Assembly (NCBI RefSeq): GCF_025751435.1
Contig: NZ_JAOWKY010000002.1
Span: 310,001-374,000, forward strand
Length of the DNA: 64,000 nt
Origin: Albidovulum marisflavi
Lineage (GTDB): Bacteria > Pseudomonadota > Alphaproteobacteria > Rhodobacterales > Rhodobacteraceae
Reading direction: 5' to 3'
The first letter of the stretch is position 1. Each line of letters begins with the position of its first letter. The notes below the pieces were generated by a model that worked only from the letters and a program-made list of their open reading frames with translations, ran no database searches and was not told where the DNA came from. The translations under genes and the position numbers were made by a program. Below are positions 22,961 through 31,563 of this stretch, piece after piece.

Positions 22961-23266
22961 TGTCCTGCCACCCACCATCCGGACGAAGCTCGCCGGAGGT
23001 TAAAGGGCCGCAGCCATCGTGTTTGTCCTGAACTGGACGTTTGCTTTGCCCACCCCCGTTCCTGCGCCCTCGAAACGCTCGCCCTGCCCTTTGTCGTTTT
23101 TGGACCCGTGCTTTTGCCTCCATGACATGTACAGCTGTCGACCCGCTTCGCTCTTGTCCCGGAAGGGCTGCCCCAGCGGAAACGGGTTCGAATTGGTTGC
23201 CAGCAATTGACGTCAGGCAATGGCAGCCTTCGCGCCGACCTTGGCGCGCGGTTCTGCACATCATTC
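22961..23266. other. Gap between secreted protein and excisionase-like gene
   Basis: A minus-strand frame at 23000-23206 could encode 68 residues from a TTG start with fair codon usage (NSNPFPLGQPFRDKSEAG), downstream of the excisionase-like gene. It has no recognisable family or ribosome-binding site, so I do not call it a gene. The promoter for the secreted protein must also lie here. Confidence 0.3.
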
Positions 23267-23488
23267 CTAGGGCTCGATATCCCGGGCGCGGGTGGCGTGG
23301 CGCTGCAAGAAGTCTTCAAGGTCCCGGTCAGCGATCCTCCATCCCTTGCCGATATCGATCGCGCGCAGGGTTCCGTCCTTGATCCAGCCGCGCACTGTCG
23401 CTTCGCTGACTTCCAAGCGGTCGCTGACTTCCTTGACGGTCTGGTACTGGTCGCGTGGCATCAGAAGCATCCATTTTCCATCAGTCAT
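23267..23488 (-). CDS. Excisionase-family helix-turn-helix protein
   Basis: The protein of 64-73 residues contains QTVKEVSDRLEVSEATVRGW followed by IKDGTLRAIDIGKGWRIADRDLEDFL, the complete winged-HTH of the excisionase/MerR-like HTH_17 group. The first ATG (23488) or the internal MPRDQ start gives a compact domain with little else. Such proteins act as excisionases or as regulators binding direct repeats. No integrase or other element gene is adjacent, so its partner is unknown. An arm-symmetric TAGTT-A-AACTA at 23526-23536, 38 bases upstream, is a possible operator. Confidence 0.75.
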   Translation of the reverse strand: MTDGKWMLLMPRDQYQTVKEVSDRLEVSEATVRGWIKDGTLRAIDIGKGWRIADRDLEDFLQRHATRARDIEP

Positions 23489-24066
23489 CCGTAGATATTT
23501 GCGTTTAATGCTCTATGTATGCGTATAGTTAAACTACATGCCATTTTGGCACGTTTGGTTCCGCCCGCGGAAGGCCAAACCTGCGGATCGGAAACAGGAG
23601 CAGCGAGGATGAGCATCCATTCCATTCTGATTGCCCATGACCTTTCAAAGCGGCCGGGTCACGCGGTGCAAGGGCATTGTGGCGTTGCCCGAACCCATGA
23701 GGCCCCCGCGCGGACAATCAGGCATGCAGTCGTGGGACAGGCCGCTCGCCGGTCTCGGGGGCCGGGTTCGAAGCGTCCGCAGGCCGTGCCAACCGGTGGT
23801 TTCAGCTCTCACGCCCGACGTGATCGCGGCCGGCGTGACCGCGCCCGTCATGTTCCCGAAAGGTATCGCTTCGGTCACGGCCGATCTCGGGCGCGACCAT
23901 CTGGCGGATACCCAGATGAAGGGAAGGGCCAAGTCCGCGTGATATCAGCTTCCCTTGCCACCTGAAAAGGCCGACCATCCGGAAATCGATCTAGTACCGG
24001 ATTGCGCTGCGGGGCTCGTTGCGCAATTCACCTGAAAAGACAACTGCGAACCGACAGGAAGCGCTT
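23489..24066. other. Gap before the antiporter operon
   Basis: I see no reliable gene. A frame from ATG 23609 has a good ribosome-binding site (AGGAGCAGCGAGG) and starts MSIHSILIAHDLS, but it soon turns into low-complexity Arg-rich translation. A different frame ends with VMFPKGIASVTADLG. This may be a frameshifted pseudogene. The AT-rich 23500-23550 segment probably holds the excisionase promoter, and AGGAAG at 24056-24061 is the antiporter ribosome-binding site. Confidence 0.35.
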
Positions 24067-26931
24067 GTGGCCGTAAACGACTATTCGCTCATCATCATCG
24101 CGCTGCTACCGTTCATAGGCGCGTTGATTCCCGGAGTCATGATCCGCGCGGGTCGCAATGCCTGCGCGTTCTTCACTGCGGCGCCGACAGCGCTTTCCCT
24201 GACAATGCTGCTGCTGCTCGCTCCATCGGTCATGGACGGGCAGGTGATCACGGCCGAGCTTCCGTGGCTGCCCCAGATCGGGCTTTCAGCGGCATTCTTT
24301 CTTGACGGCCTTGGCCTCATGTTCGCGACGATGATCCTGGGCGTGGGCCTGCTGATCACGCTCTATGCGCGATTTTATCTGTCGGGCGACAATCCGATGG
24401 GGCAGTTCTATACGTTCCTGCTGCTGTTTCAGGGCGCGATGCTTGGTATCGTGCTGTCGGACAACATCCTGCTTCTCTTGATCTTCTGGGAACTGACAAG
24501 CCTGTCGTCCTTCCTTCTGATCGGCTATTGGAAGCACCTGCCCGAAGGGCGTCAAGGCGCGCGGATGGCCCTGGCGGTGACGGGCTCAGGCGGGCTCGCC
24601 ATGATCGCCGGGATGCTGATCCTTGGCGACATCGTGGGAAGCTACAATCTGACCGACATCCTTGCAGCCGGTGAAACGATCCAGGCTTCGGACTGGTACC
24701 TTCCGGCTTTGATCCTGATCCTGATCGGCGCATTCACCAAATCGGCCCAGTTCCCGTTCCACTTCTGGCTGCCGCATGCGATGGCCGCGCCGACGCCGGT
24801 ATCCGCCTATCTTCATTCCGCGACCATGGTGAAGGCGGGCGTCTTCCTGATGGCGCGGATGTGGCCCGCGCTGGCCGGGACGGAGGCGTGGTTCTACATC
24901 GTCACGACCACCGGCTTCGTGACAATGGTGCTTGGGGCGTTGATCGCGCTTTTCAAGGACGACCTGAAGGCGCTGCTGGCCTATTCGACCGTAAGCCATC
25001 TTGGACTGCTGACGATGCTGCTGGGCTTTGGAACACCCATGGCGGCGGTCGCGGCGGTGTTCCACACCATCAACCACCTCACGTTCAAGGCCGCGCTCTT
25101 CATGACCGCAGGCATCGTCGACCACGAGGCGCATACGCGCGACATCAAGCGGCTTGGCGGATTGAGGACACTGATGCCGGTGACCTTCGCCATAGGCATG
25201 CTCGCGGCGCTTTCGATGGCCGGCATCCCCCTGTTGAATGGCTTCTTGTCCAAGGAAATGATGCTGGAAGAGGCCTCGCACACAAGCTGGGCGGGCAGTC
25301 ATCTGGCAGTGCCGGTCCTTGCGACGCTGGGCGCGCTGTTGTCCGTCGCCTATTCTTTCCGCTTCATTGCGCACGTCTTTCTCGGGCCGGTGCGCGATGA
25401 CTATGCCCACGAACCCCACGATCCGTCACCCGGCCTGTGGAGTGCGCCCGCCCTGCTGGTCGTCCTTGTCGTCGTGATCGGAATCATGCCGAGCGTCGCC
25501 GAGCCCGTAGTGCGCGTCGCCGCAGGCGCCGTGACAGGGGGCATCCTTCCTGAATTCCATCTGAAGCTCTGGCACGGGATCACGCCGGCGCTGTTCATGT
25601 CGGTCATTGCGGTTCTGGGCGGCGCGGCGCTTCTGGCGGCCCATCGCCCCCTGGATCGGGCCTGGATCGCCCTGCCCCGCCCTGAGGCCAAGGCGATGTT
25701 CGATCGCATGATCGGCGGGGCGGCGGGGGTCGCGGCGCGCATCACGCAATTGACCCATGACGGGGCGATGTCGCGTTACCTTGCGATCTTCGTCGCCTCG
25801 GCGACCGTGCTGGGCTACATCGCCTGGAGCGGCGGCGGACTGCCAGCCCCCACACGTGCGCCTTTGCCCGTGCCGCCTGTGGTCGCGGTGGGCTGGGTGC
25901 TACTGCTGGTGGCGACCGGGTCGGTCGTGCTGATGCACCGCGACCGGTTCCGGGCGTTGATCGTGATCGGGGTTATCGGACTGACGATCTCGGTCGGATT
26001 CGTCTATCTCTCGGCCCCGGACCTGGCGCTGACGCAGATTTCGGTGGAAACCGTGACCATCATGCTGCTGCTGCTGGCGCTTCATTACATGCCCAAGGTT
26101 TCGCCCATCGAAAGCTCGGTCGGCCGTCGCATCAGGGATGGTGCGATCGCCCTCGCGGCGGGGGGCGGGGTGGGCGCGCTCGCCTACATGTTCCTGCTGC
26201 GCGACATCCCCACCATCTCGGACTATCACATCGCGAACTCGTACGAGGGCGGCGGGGGAACGAACGTGGTCAACGTGATCCTCGTCGATTTCCGCGGTTA
26301 TGACACCTACGGTGAAATCATCGTGCTGGGGATCGCCGGTCTGATCATCTATGCCGTGATGGAGGCTTTGCTGAGCGGTCCGGCGGCGCGCAAGCTGCGC
26401 AACACCGATTACTCGCGCGACCGGTCTCGTGACAGGCATCCGCTGATGATGGTGATTGCCACTCGGGTCATGATGCCGATCGCGGTTCTGGTGGGCGTGT
26501 ACATCTTCCTGCGCGGGCACAATGAGCCCGGTGGAGGGTTCGTCGCGGGTCTCGTCGTGTCGATCGCGCTGCTCATGCAATACATGGCGTCGGGCTTTGC
26601 GTGGACCCAAAGCCGCCAGCAGATCGAATATCACTCGATGATCGGCTGGGGCGTGGTCATCGCCAGCCTGACCGGCGCCGGCGCCTGGCTGGCCGGAAAA
26701 CCCTTCCTGACCAGTGGGTACGACTATTTTCACTTCCCGCCGATCGAGGAGTTCGAGCTCGCCACAGCGATGCTGTTCGACCTCGGAGTGTTTCTGACGG
26801 TTCTGGGTGCGGTGATGCTGATGCTTTACAGCCTGTCGCGCATCGCGCGCTACGCAGGCGAAACGGTCAATCGCGAACCCATGGATTACGACCCATCGGC
26901 GCTGGTGCGGTTCGCAAGGGAGGAAGACTAG
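24067..26931 (+). CDS. mnhA: Mrp/Pha cation:proton antiporter subunit A fused to B
   Basis: The 954-residue membrane protein is the large MrpA subunit, homologous to complex I NuoL. Its antiporter core has LIFWELTSLSSFLLIGYW near 140, the FPFHFWLPHAMAAPTPVSAYLHSATMVKAG segment near 235-265 and HAxNHLTFKAALFM-type helices. A further C-terminal block starting ATRVMMPIAVLVGVYIFLRGHNEPGGGFVAG (~800) is a complete MrpB. The A-B fusion is typical of alphaproteobacterial Pha/Mrp systems. It exchanges Na+ (or K+) for protons across the inner membrane. I chose GTG 24067 because AGGAAG lies six bases upstream; a TTG 16 codons earlier lacks a site. It heads the A-G operon. Confidence 0.93.
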   Translation: MAVNDYSLIIIALLPFIGALIPGVMIRAGRNACAFFTAAPTALSLTMLLLLAPSVMDGQVITAELPWLPQIGLSAAFFLDGLGLMFATMILGVGLLITLYARFYLSGDNPMGQFYTFLLLFQGAMLGIVLSDNILLLLIFWELTSLSSFLLIGYWKHLPEGRQGARMALAVTGSGGLAMIAGMLILGDIVGSYNLTDILAAGETIQASDWYLPALILILIGAFTKSAQFPFHFWLPHAMAAPTPVSAYLHSATMVKAGVFLMARMWPALAGTEAWFYIVTTTGFVTMVLGALIALFKDDLKALLAYSTVSHLGLLTMLLGFGTPMAAVAAVFHTINHLTFKAALFMTAGIVDHEAHTRDIKRLGGLRTLMPVTFAIGMLAALSMAGIPLLNGFLSKEMMLEEASHTSWAGSHLAVPVLATLGALLSVAYSFRFIAHVFLGPVRDDYAHEPHDPSPGLWSAPALLVVLVVVIGIMPSVAEPVVRVAAGAVTGGILPEFHLKLWHGITPALFMSVIAVLGGAALLAAHRPLDRAWIALPRPEAKAMFDRMIGGAAGVAARITQLTHDGAMSRYLAIFVASATVLGYIAWSGGGLPAPTRAPLPVPPVVAVGWVLLLVATGSVVLMHRDRFRALIVIGVIGLTISVGFVYLSAPDLALTQISVETVTIMLLLLALHYMPKVSPIESSVGRRIRDGAIALAAGGGVGALAYMFLLRDIPTISDYHIANSYEGGGGTNVVNVILVDFRGYDTYGEIIVLGIAGLIIYAVMEALLSGPAARKLRNTDYSRDRSRDRHPLMMVIATRVMMPIAVLVGVYIFLRGHNEPGGGFVAGLVVSIALLMQYMASGFAWTQSRQQIEYHSMIGWGVVIASLTGAGAWLAGKPFLTSGYDYFHFPPIEEFELATAMLFDLGVFLTVLGAVMLMLYSLSRIARYAGETVNREPMDYDPSALVRFAREED

Positions 26932-26932
26932 C

Positions 26933-27301
26933 GTGGAATTCATCGTGGCGAGTTCCGTGGGCACGCTGACTGCCGCAGGGATCTACCTGATCCTCCGGCT
27001 GAGAGCGTTTTCCACGATCCTGGGGCTTGCGCTCCTGTCCTATGCCGTGAACGTCTTTCTGTTCGCATCGGGCCGGCTTGCGATCGACCTGCCGCCGATC
27101 CTGTCGCCCTATGGCGACGCAAGCTACACGGACCCATTGCCCCAGGCTCTCGTTCTGACCGCGATCGTGATCTCTTTCGGCATGACCGCTGTGCTGGTGA
27201 TGGTCGCGCTTGGCGCATACCTGGAATCGGACGACGACCGGATCGACCTGCCACAGGCGCCCGACGAAGACGACAAGACCGACGGAGAAGCGGCCCAATG
27301 A
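26933..27301 (+). CDS. mnhC: Mrp/Pha antiporter subunit C
   Basis: The 122-residue NuoK-like subunit has three transmembrane helices: an N-terminal helix, LGLALLSYAVNVFLFASGRL near 30-50, and ALVLTAIVISFGMTAVLV near 70-90. The motif DPLPQALVLTAIVI is diagnostic of MrpC. The charged C-terminus is cytoplasmic. The GTG start follows the mnhA stop by one base and the stop overlaps mnhD by ATGA, so expression is coupled. It is part of the hetero-oligomeric antiporter complex. Confidence 0.93.
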   Translation: MEFIVASSVGTLTAAGIYLILRLRAFSTILGLALLSYAVNVFLFASGRLAIDLPPILSPYGDASYTDPLPQALVLTAIVISFGMTAVLVMVALGAYLESDDDRIDLPQAPDEDDKTDGEAAQ

Positions 27302-28842
27302 ACCACTGGATCATCGCACCTGTCATCCTGCCCGCGCTGCTTGCACCCATCATCGGTTTCGTTATGCGCCACGACATTCCGCTGGCGCGCACGGCTTCGA
27401 TCGCGGGAACCGTCGTTCTTCTGGGCATGGCCATCGGGCTTTTCGCGGCCGCTGGCGGCGACCCGCAGGTCTATTATCTGGGCGACTGGCCGGCTCCGTT
27501 CGGCATCGTCCTGGTGCTTGACCGTCTTTCGGCGCTGATGGTTCTGGTCACCACAGTGCTGGCGCTCCTGGTGCTGATCCATGCCGTCGCGACCGGGTGG
27601 GACACGCGGGGACGGCACTTCCACGCGCTTTTCCAGTTCCAGCTGATGGGGATCGTGGGGGCTTTCCTGACCGGCGACATCTTCAACCTGTTCGTGTTCT
27701 TCGAGATCCTCCTGATCGCGTCTTACGGCCTGATGGTCCATTCCGGCGGGCGCGAAAGGATGAGGGCCGGGCTGCATTACGTGGTCATCAACCTGGCGGG
27801 GTCCACGCTGTTCCTGTTCGCGCTCGGGGTGCTTTATTCGAGCACCGGCACACTGAACATCGCGGATCTGGCGCAGCGCCTTCGGGAAGTGCCGGTCGAA
27901 GAAGCCGCGCTGACCCGCGTGGCCGCCATGCTGCTGATGATCGTCTTCGCGCTGAAGGCCGCGCTGTTTCCCGCGCAGTTCTGGCTTCCGGAAACCTATG
28001 CAAACGCCCCGGGACCGGTCGCCGCGCTTTTTGCGATCATGACCAAAGTTGGGGCATACGCGATAATAAGGATCCACACCTTGATCTTTGGCCCCGACAT
28101 CGACGCGACTGCGGGAGTGGCCGAAACCTGGCTGTTTCCAGCGGCGCTTGTCACGATCGCCATCGGCGCGATCGGTGTTCTGGGTGCGCGGCATCTTTCG
28201 CGGTTGATCGCCTTCTCGGTGCTGGGTTCCATGGGCACGCTGATGATCGCCATCTCCGACTTCTCGCCCTTGGCGACGACGGCGGCGCTCTATTACCTCG
28301 TACACTCGACCTTCGCGGCGGCATCGCTGTTTCTTGTCGCGGACCTGGTCGTTGCGCGCCGCACGGGCGACCAGCTCGTCCTGAGACCAGCAGTCGTGCA
28401 GAACGGGTTGTTCGCGACGCTGTTCTTTGCTGCGGCGATCGGCATGGCGGGGATGCCGCCGCTCAGCGGGTTCGTCGGAAAACTGATGGTGCTGGACGCG
28501 CTGCGCGAACCGGAAACCATCGTCTGGGCCTGGAGCGCGGTCCTGATCGCGTCGCTTCTGACCATCGTCGGGTTCGCCAGAGCCGGAAGCACGCTGTTCT
28601 GGAAATCCACGACAGTCCTGCAGGATGTGGCCGGACATCCAGATCCGCTTCCCGATCCGATCGGCGTCGGCAGGCCAGCGGGCGCTGCCGAACTGGCTCC
28701 CGTTATCGCAGCCATCGCCTTGCTTGTGCTGCTGACAGCCTTTGCCGGACAACTTGTCGGATATCTCGATGGCACGACGGCGCAGCTATTTGACAGGGAC
28801 GGCTACATCATCGCGGTCCTTGGACCGGATGGGGAGACCTGA
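27298..28842 (+). CDS. mnhD: Mrp/Pha antiporter subunit D
   Basis: The 514-residue NuoM/NuoN-like subunit has about 14 transmembrane helices. Landmarks are FNLFVFFEILLIASYGLMVH near 130-150, ALFPAQFWLPETYANAPGPVAALFAIMTKVGAYA near 225-260, and AIGMAGMPPLSGFVGKLMVL near 380-400. The conserved TM5 glutamate is in FFEILL and the lysine in MTKVG, both needed for proton translocation in MrpD. Length is normal. It overlaps mnhC by four bases, and mnhE follows one base after its stop. Confidence 0.93.
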   Translation: MNHWIIAPVILPALLAPIIGFVMRHDIPLARTASIAGTVVLLGMAIGLFAAAGGDPQVYYLGDWPAPFGIVLVLDRLSALMVLVTTVLALLVLIHAVATGWDTRGRHFHALFQFQLMGIVGAFLTGDIFNLFVFFEILLIASYGLMVHSGGRERMRAGLHYVVINLAGSTLFLFALGVLYSSTGTLNIADLAQRLREVPVEEAALTRVAAMLLMIVFALKAALFPAQFWLPETYANAPGPVAALFAIMTKVGAYAIIRIHTLIFGPDIDATAGVAETWLFPAALVTIAIGAIGVLGARHLSRLIAFSVLGSMGTLMIAISDFSPLATTAALYYLVHSTFAAASLFLVADLVVARRTGDQLVLRPAVVQNGLFATLFFAAAIGMAGMPPLSGFVGKLMVLDALREPETIVWAWSAVLIASLLTIVGFARAGSTLFWKSTTVLQDVAGHPDPLPDPIGVGRPAGAAELAPVIAAIALLVLLTAFAGQLVGYLDGTTAQLFDRDGYIIAVLGPDGET

Positions 28843-28843
28843 C

Positions 28844-29335
28844 ATGATCCGCCGCCTGATCCCCCACCCTCTTCTCAGCATCGTTCTGGCGCTTGTCTGG
28901 CTGGGCCTCGTCAACACCGTCACCTTGGGCAATCTGCTGCTGGGCGCTTTCCTGGGGCTCGTCGTGCCGATGTTCACGGCGCCCTATTGGCCAAACCGTC
29001 CGAAGCTGCGCCGCCCGCTGGTGGCTGCCAGATATATCCTGATCGTGCTGTGGGACATCATCGTCGCCAATGTGCAGATTGCGTGGATCATCCTGTTCAA
29101 GCGAAACGCCGATTTCCGGTCGCACTGGATCAACATCCCGCTCGAGCTTCATTCGCCCGAGGCGATCACCGTGCTGGCGGGCACCATCACCATGACTCCA
29201 GGCACCGTTTCGGCAATGCTGTCCGCAGATGGCCGGTCCATTCTTGTCCACTGCCTTCATACCGAGGATCCGGACCATGAACGCGACAGGATCAAGCAGC
29301 GCTACGAACAGCTGCTAAAGGAGGTATTCGCATGA
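28844..29335 (+). CDS. mnhE: Mrp/Pha antiporter subunit E
   Basis: The 163-residue protein has two N-terminal transmembrane helices and a cytoplasmic ferredoxin-fold domain. The conserved MrpE pattern appears as ITVLAGTITMTPGTVSAML near 105-125, followed by LVHCLHTEDPDHERDRIKQRYE. The ATG at 28844 follows GGGGAGACCTGAC and lies one base after the mnhD stop. The gene overlaps mnhF by ATGA. MrpE is needed for assembly and activity of the complex. Confidence 0.9.
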   Translation: MIRRLIPHPLLSIVLALVWLGLVNTVTLGNLLLGAFLGLVVPMFTAPYWPNRPKLRRPLVAARYILIVLWDIIVANVQIAWIILFKRNADFRSHWINIPLELHSPEAITVLAGTITMTPGTVSAMLSADGRSILVHCLHTEDPDHERDRIKQRYEQLLKEVFA

Positions 29336-29601
29336 TAACCGTTGCCATGCTGACCGCGTTCGGCTGTTTCGGGCTTGGGCTGCTGTTCTGTCTCTGGCGG
29401 ATCGCCATTGGGCCCGATGCATCCGACAGGATCCTTGCGCTCGACACCATGGTGATCAACGTGATCGCCTTGCTGGTGCTTTATGGAATCTGGAATGGCA
29501 CCGCGGTCTATTTCGAGGCCTCGATGCTGGTCGCCATGGTCGGCTTCGTTTCCACCGTAGCCTATTGCCGCTTCGTCCTGCGCGGCGACATCATCGAGTG
29601 A
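29332..29601 (+). CDS. mnhF: Mrp/Pha antiporter subunit F
   Basis: The 89-residue subunit has three short transmembrane helices. The MrpF hallmark GPDASDRILALDTMVINVIALLVLYG (residues ~27-52, written here in part) is complete, with the conserved D-R-x-x-A-x-D pattern. A GGAGG lies just before the start. It overlaps mnhE by four bases and is followed eight bases later by mnhG. Its length is typical. Confidence 0.92.
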   Translation: MITVAMLTAFGCFGLGLLFCLWRIAIGPDASDRILALDTMVINVIALLVLYGIWNGTAVYFEASMLVAMVGFVSTVAYCRFVLRGDIIE

Positions 29602-29609
29602 GGTGCAAG

Positions 29610-30011
29610 ATGCCCGCCCTGACCGAAGCCCTGATTTCCCTTCTCATCGTTCTTGGCGGCGTCTTCGGCCTCGTCGGTTCCTTCGGGTTGATCAAGCTGC
29701 GCGACACGATGCAGCGGCTGCATGGACCGACCAAGGCGACAACGCTCGGGATCGGCTGCGTCCTGATCGCGTCGATGCTCTACTTCATCGCGGTCAAGGG
29801 CAGCGTTTCGTTTCACGAGCTCCTGATCACGCTGTTCCTTTTCCTGACAGCGCCGATCACCGCGAATTCCATCGCCAAGACCTACATCATCCGGAACGTC
29901 GGGAAGAAGGAACTTCCGGCCACCGGGCGCAGACACGGGTGGTCGGTCTATGAAGATCCGCCTGGCGCGCCCGAAAGCCAGCCTTCGCCTGACGTCCGCG
30001 CGGAAGCCTGA
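29610..30011 (+). CDS. mnhG: Mrp/Pha antiporter subunit G
   Basis: The 133-residue subunit is the last of the operon. It has three transmembrane helices and the MrpG signature GSFGLIKLRDTMQRLHGPTKATTLG at about 26-50, followed by the helix LLITLFLFLTAPITANSIAKTY. The ATG at 29610 follows AGGTGCAAG; an in-frame upstream extension would overlap mnhF heavily and is not needed. A strong hairpin 14 bases after the stop closes the operon. Confidence 0.92.
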   Translation: MPALTEALISLLIVLGGVFGLVGSFGLIKLRDTMQRLHGPTKATTLGIGCVLIASMLYFIAVKGSVSFHELLITLFLFLTAPITANSIAKTYIIRNVGKKELPATGRRHGWSVYEDPPGAPESQPSPDVRAEA

Positions 30012-30024
30012 TCGTGTTCAAAGT

Positions 30025-30045
30025 GGCACCCGTCTTTCGGGTGCC
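30025..30045 (+). terminator. Hairpin ending the mnh operon
   Basis: A perfect 8-bp stem GGCACCCG/CGGGTGCC with loop TCTTT lies 14 bases after mnhG. No T-run follows on this strand. It separates convergent operons. Confidence 0.6.
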
Positions 30046-30128
30046 AACCTGCAAGCTGGTCATAGAAGACGCAGGCGGCGCCTGTCGCTGACAGGACCGC
30101 CCTGACCATGCTATCGGCCGGACCATTC

Positions 30129-30163
30129 GGGCGCATCACATCACCCAAGCGTGTGACGCGCCC
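30129..30163 (-). terminator. Hairpin ending the ectoine operon
   Basis: A 12-bp stem with one mismatch (GGGCGCATCACA pairing with TGTGACGCGCCC) and an 11-base loop lies 13 bases beyond the stop of doeD on the minus strand. There is no clear T-run, so it is probably a weak intrinsic terminator. Confidence 0.5.
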
Positions 30164-30175
30164 TTTGGGTGTGGC

Positions 30176-31549
30176 TTAGCCCAGCACCGTCTTCACAGCG
30201 CGGGCGGTCGCCGCGACGACCTGATCAGCCTCGGCCTTGGACAGGCAGAAGGGCGGCGCGAAGCCCAGGATGTCGCCCTGCGGCATCGCGCGGGCAATGA
30301 CCTTGTCCTGCGCCAGAAGCGCCGAGGAAACCTGCGGGCCGATCTTCTTTGCGGGATCGAAGAACCTTCGGCTGTCCTTGTCCTCGACGAACTCGACGGC
30401 GCACAGCATCCCCTCGCCGCGCACATCGCCCACGTGGGGATGGTCGGAGAGCGCCTCGCTCATCTGGGCCTTGAGATAGGCCCCAACCTCGCCCGCGTTC
30501 TTCACGAGACCCAGATCGTCGATCAGCTTCAGGTTCGCAACGCCGGCCGCCGCGCCGATCGGGTGGGCCGAATAGGTCCAGCCGTGGCCGATCGCGCCAT
30601 ACTCGTCCGTGCCCTGTTCCAGCACCTTCCAGACCCTGTCCGAAACGATGGAGCCGGAGAGCGGAGCATAGGCCGAGGTCAGGCCCTTGGCGATGGTGAT
30701 GATGTCGGCCTCGATCCCGTAATGGTCCGAGCCGAACATGGTCCCAAGACGCCCGAAACCGGTCACGACCTCGTCTACGATCAGCAGGATGTCGTGCTTC
30801 TTCAGCACTTTCTGGATGGCTTCCCAGTAGCCGGCGGGGGGCGGCACGATGCCACCCGTGCCCAGTACCGGCTCGCCGATGAAGGCCGCGATCGTGTCCG
30901 CGCCCTCGCGTTCGATCAGCGCCTCAAGCTCGGCGACGCAATGGGCGACAAACGCGGCCTCGCTTTGGGCCAGGTCCTTGCGACGGTAGTAATAGGGCGC
31001 CTCGGTGTGGATCACCTGCGCCAGCGGCAGGTCGAACTTCTTGTGGAAAAGCTCCAGCCCGGTCAGCGAGCCGGTCATCAGGCCCGACCCGTGATAGCCG
31101 CGCCAGCGCGAGATGATCTTCTTCTTCTCCGGCCGGCCAAGGATGTTGTTGTAATACCAGACGAGCTTTACGTTGGTTTCGTTCGCGTCCGACCCGCCAA
31201 GGCCGAAGTAGACCTTGGACATGTTCGCGGGCGCGCGGTCGAGGATCATCTTCGCCAGCGTGATCGAGGCCTCGGTGCCATGCCCGACATAGGCGTGGTA
31301 GTAGGCCAATTCCTTCGCCTGCGCGGCGATGGCCTCGGCGATCTCCTGCCGGCCGTAACCGACGTTTACGCAGTAGAGCCCCGCGAAGGCATCAAGCAGG
31401 CGGATGCCGTCGCGGTCCTCGATATGCACGCCCGATGCGGTGCGGATCACGCGGTTCGGGCTTTCGCCCCGCGCGTGTTGGGCAAGATGCGTGGACGGGT
31501 GAAAGAAATTCTCGCGGTCCCACTGGTCCAGTTGATCGTTCTTCAGCAT
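30176..31549 (-). CDS. doeD: Class III aminotransferase, diaminobutyrate transaminase DoeD-like
   Basis: The 457-residue PLP enzyme has GLGGSDANETNVKLVWYYNN near 116-135, the cofactor aspartate D259 in IVDEVVTGFGR, and the Schiff-base lysine K288 in TIAKGLTSAY. It belongs to the omega-amino acid:pyruvate group. As last gene of the ectoine cluster, next to DoeC and the AsnC regulator, it should transaminate L-2,4-diaminobutyrate to aspartate semialdehyde. Family alone would allow many amines; context decides. The ATG at 31549 is used because GGGAGA precedes it; it lies 14 bases after the doeC stop. A longer frame from 31573 would overlap doeC. Confidence 0.82.
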   Translation of the reverse strand: MLKNDQLDQWDRENFFHPSTHLAQHARGESPNRVIRTASGVHIEDRDGIRLLDAFAGLYCVNVGYGRQEIAEAIAAQAKELAYYHAYVGHGTEASITLAKMILDRAPANMSKVYFGLGGSDANETNVKLVWYYNNILGRPEKKKIISRWRGYHGSGLMTGSLTGLELFHKKFDLPLAQVIHTEAPYYYRRKDLAQSEAAFVAHCVAELEALIEREGADTIAAFIGEPVLGTGGIVPPPAGYWEAIQKVLKKHDILLIVDEVVTGFGRLGTMFGSDHYGIEADIITIAKGLTSAYAPLSGSIVSDRVWKVLEQGTDEYGAIGHGWTYSAHPIGAAAGVANLKLIDDLGLVKNAGEVGAYLKAQMSEALSDHPHVGDVRGEGMLCAVEFVEDKDSRRFFDPAKKIGPQVSSALLAQDKVIARAMPQGDILGFAPPFCLSKAEADQVVAATARAVKTVLG

Positions 31550-31563
31550 TCGGTTTCTCCCTC

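Noticed and set aside
18429-23197. 13-bp direct repeat GGTTCGAATTGGT at 18429 and 23185, resembling a tRNA T-arm attachment core around the glycan operon
   Set aside because: No tRNA fold is present, and in 64 kb roughly 30 chance pairs of identical 13-mers are expected (n squared over 2 times 4 to the 13th), so this is not evidence of att sites.
23000-23206. 68-codon minus-strand frame with TTG start downstream of the excisionase-like gene
   Set aside because: Codon usage is passable, but the start is weak and no family is recognised; not enough for a call.
23609-23965. Frame with a strong ribosome-binding site beginning MSIHSILIAHDLS
   Set aside because: The translation quickly becomes Arg-rich and frame-shadow-like; at best a frameshifted pseudogene.
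24586-25419. Long minus-strand frames opposite the antiporter genes
   Set aside because: They are His/Arg/Gln-rich shadows of membrane-protein codons, without start signals or motifs.
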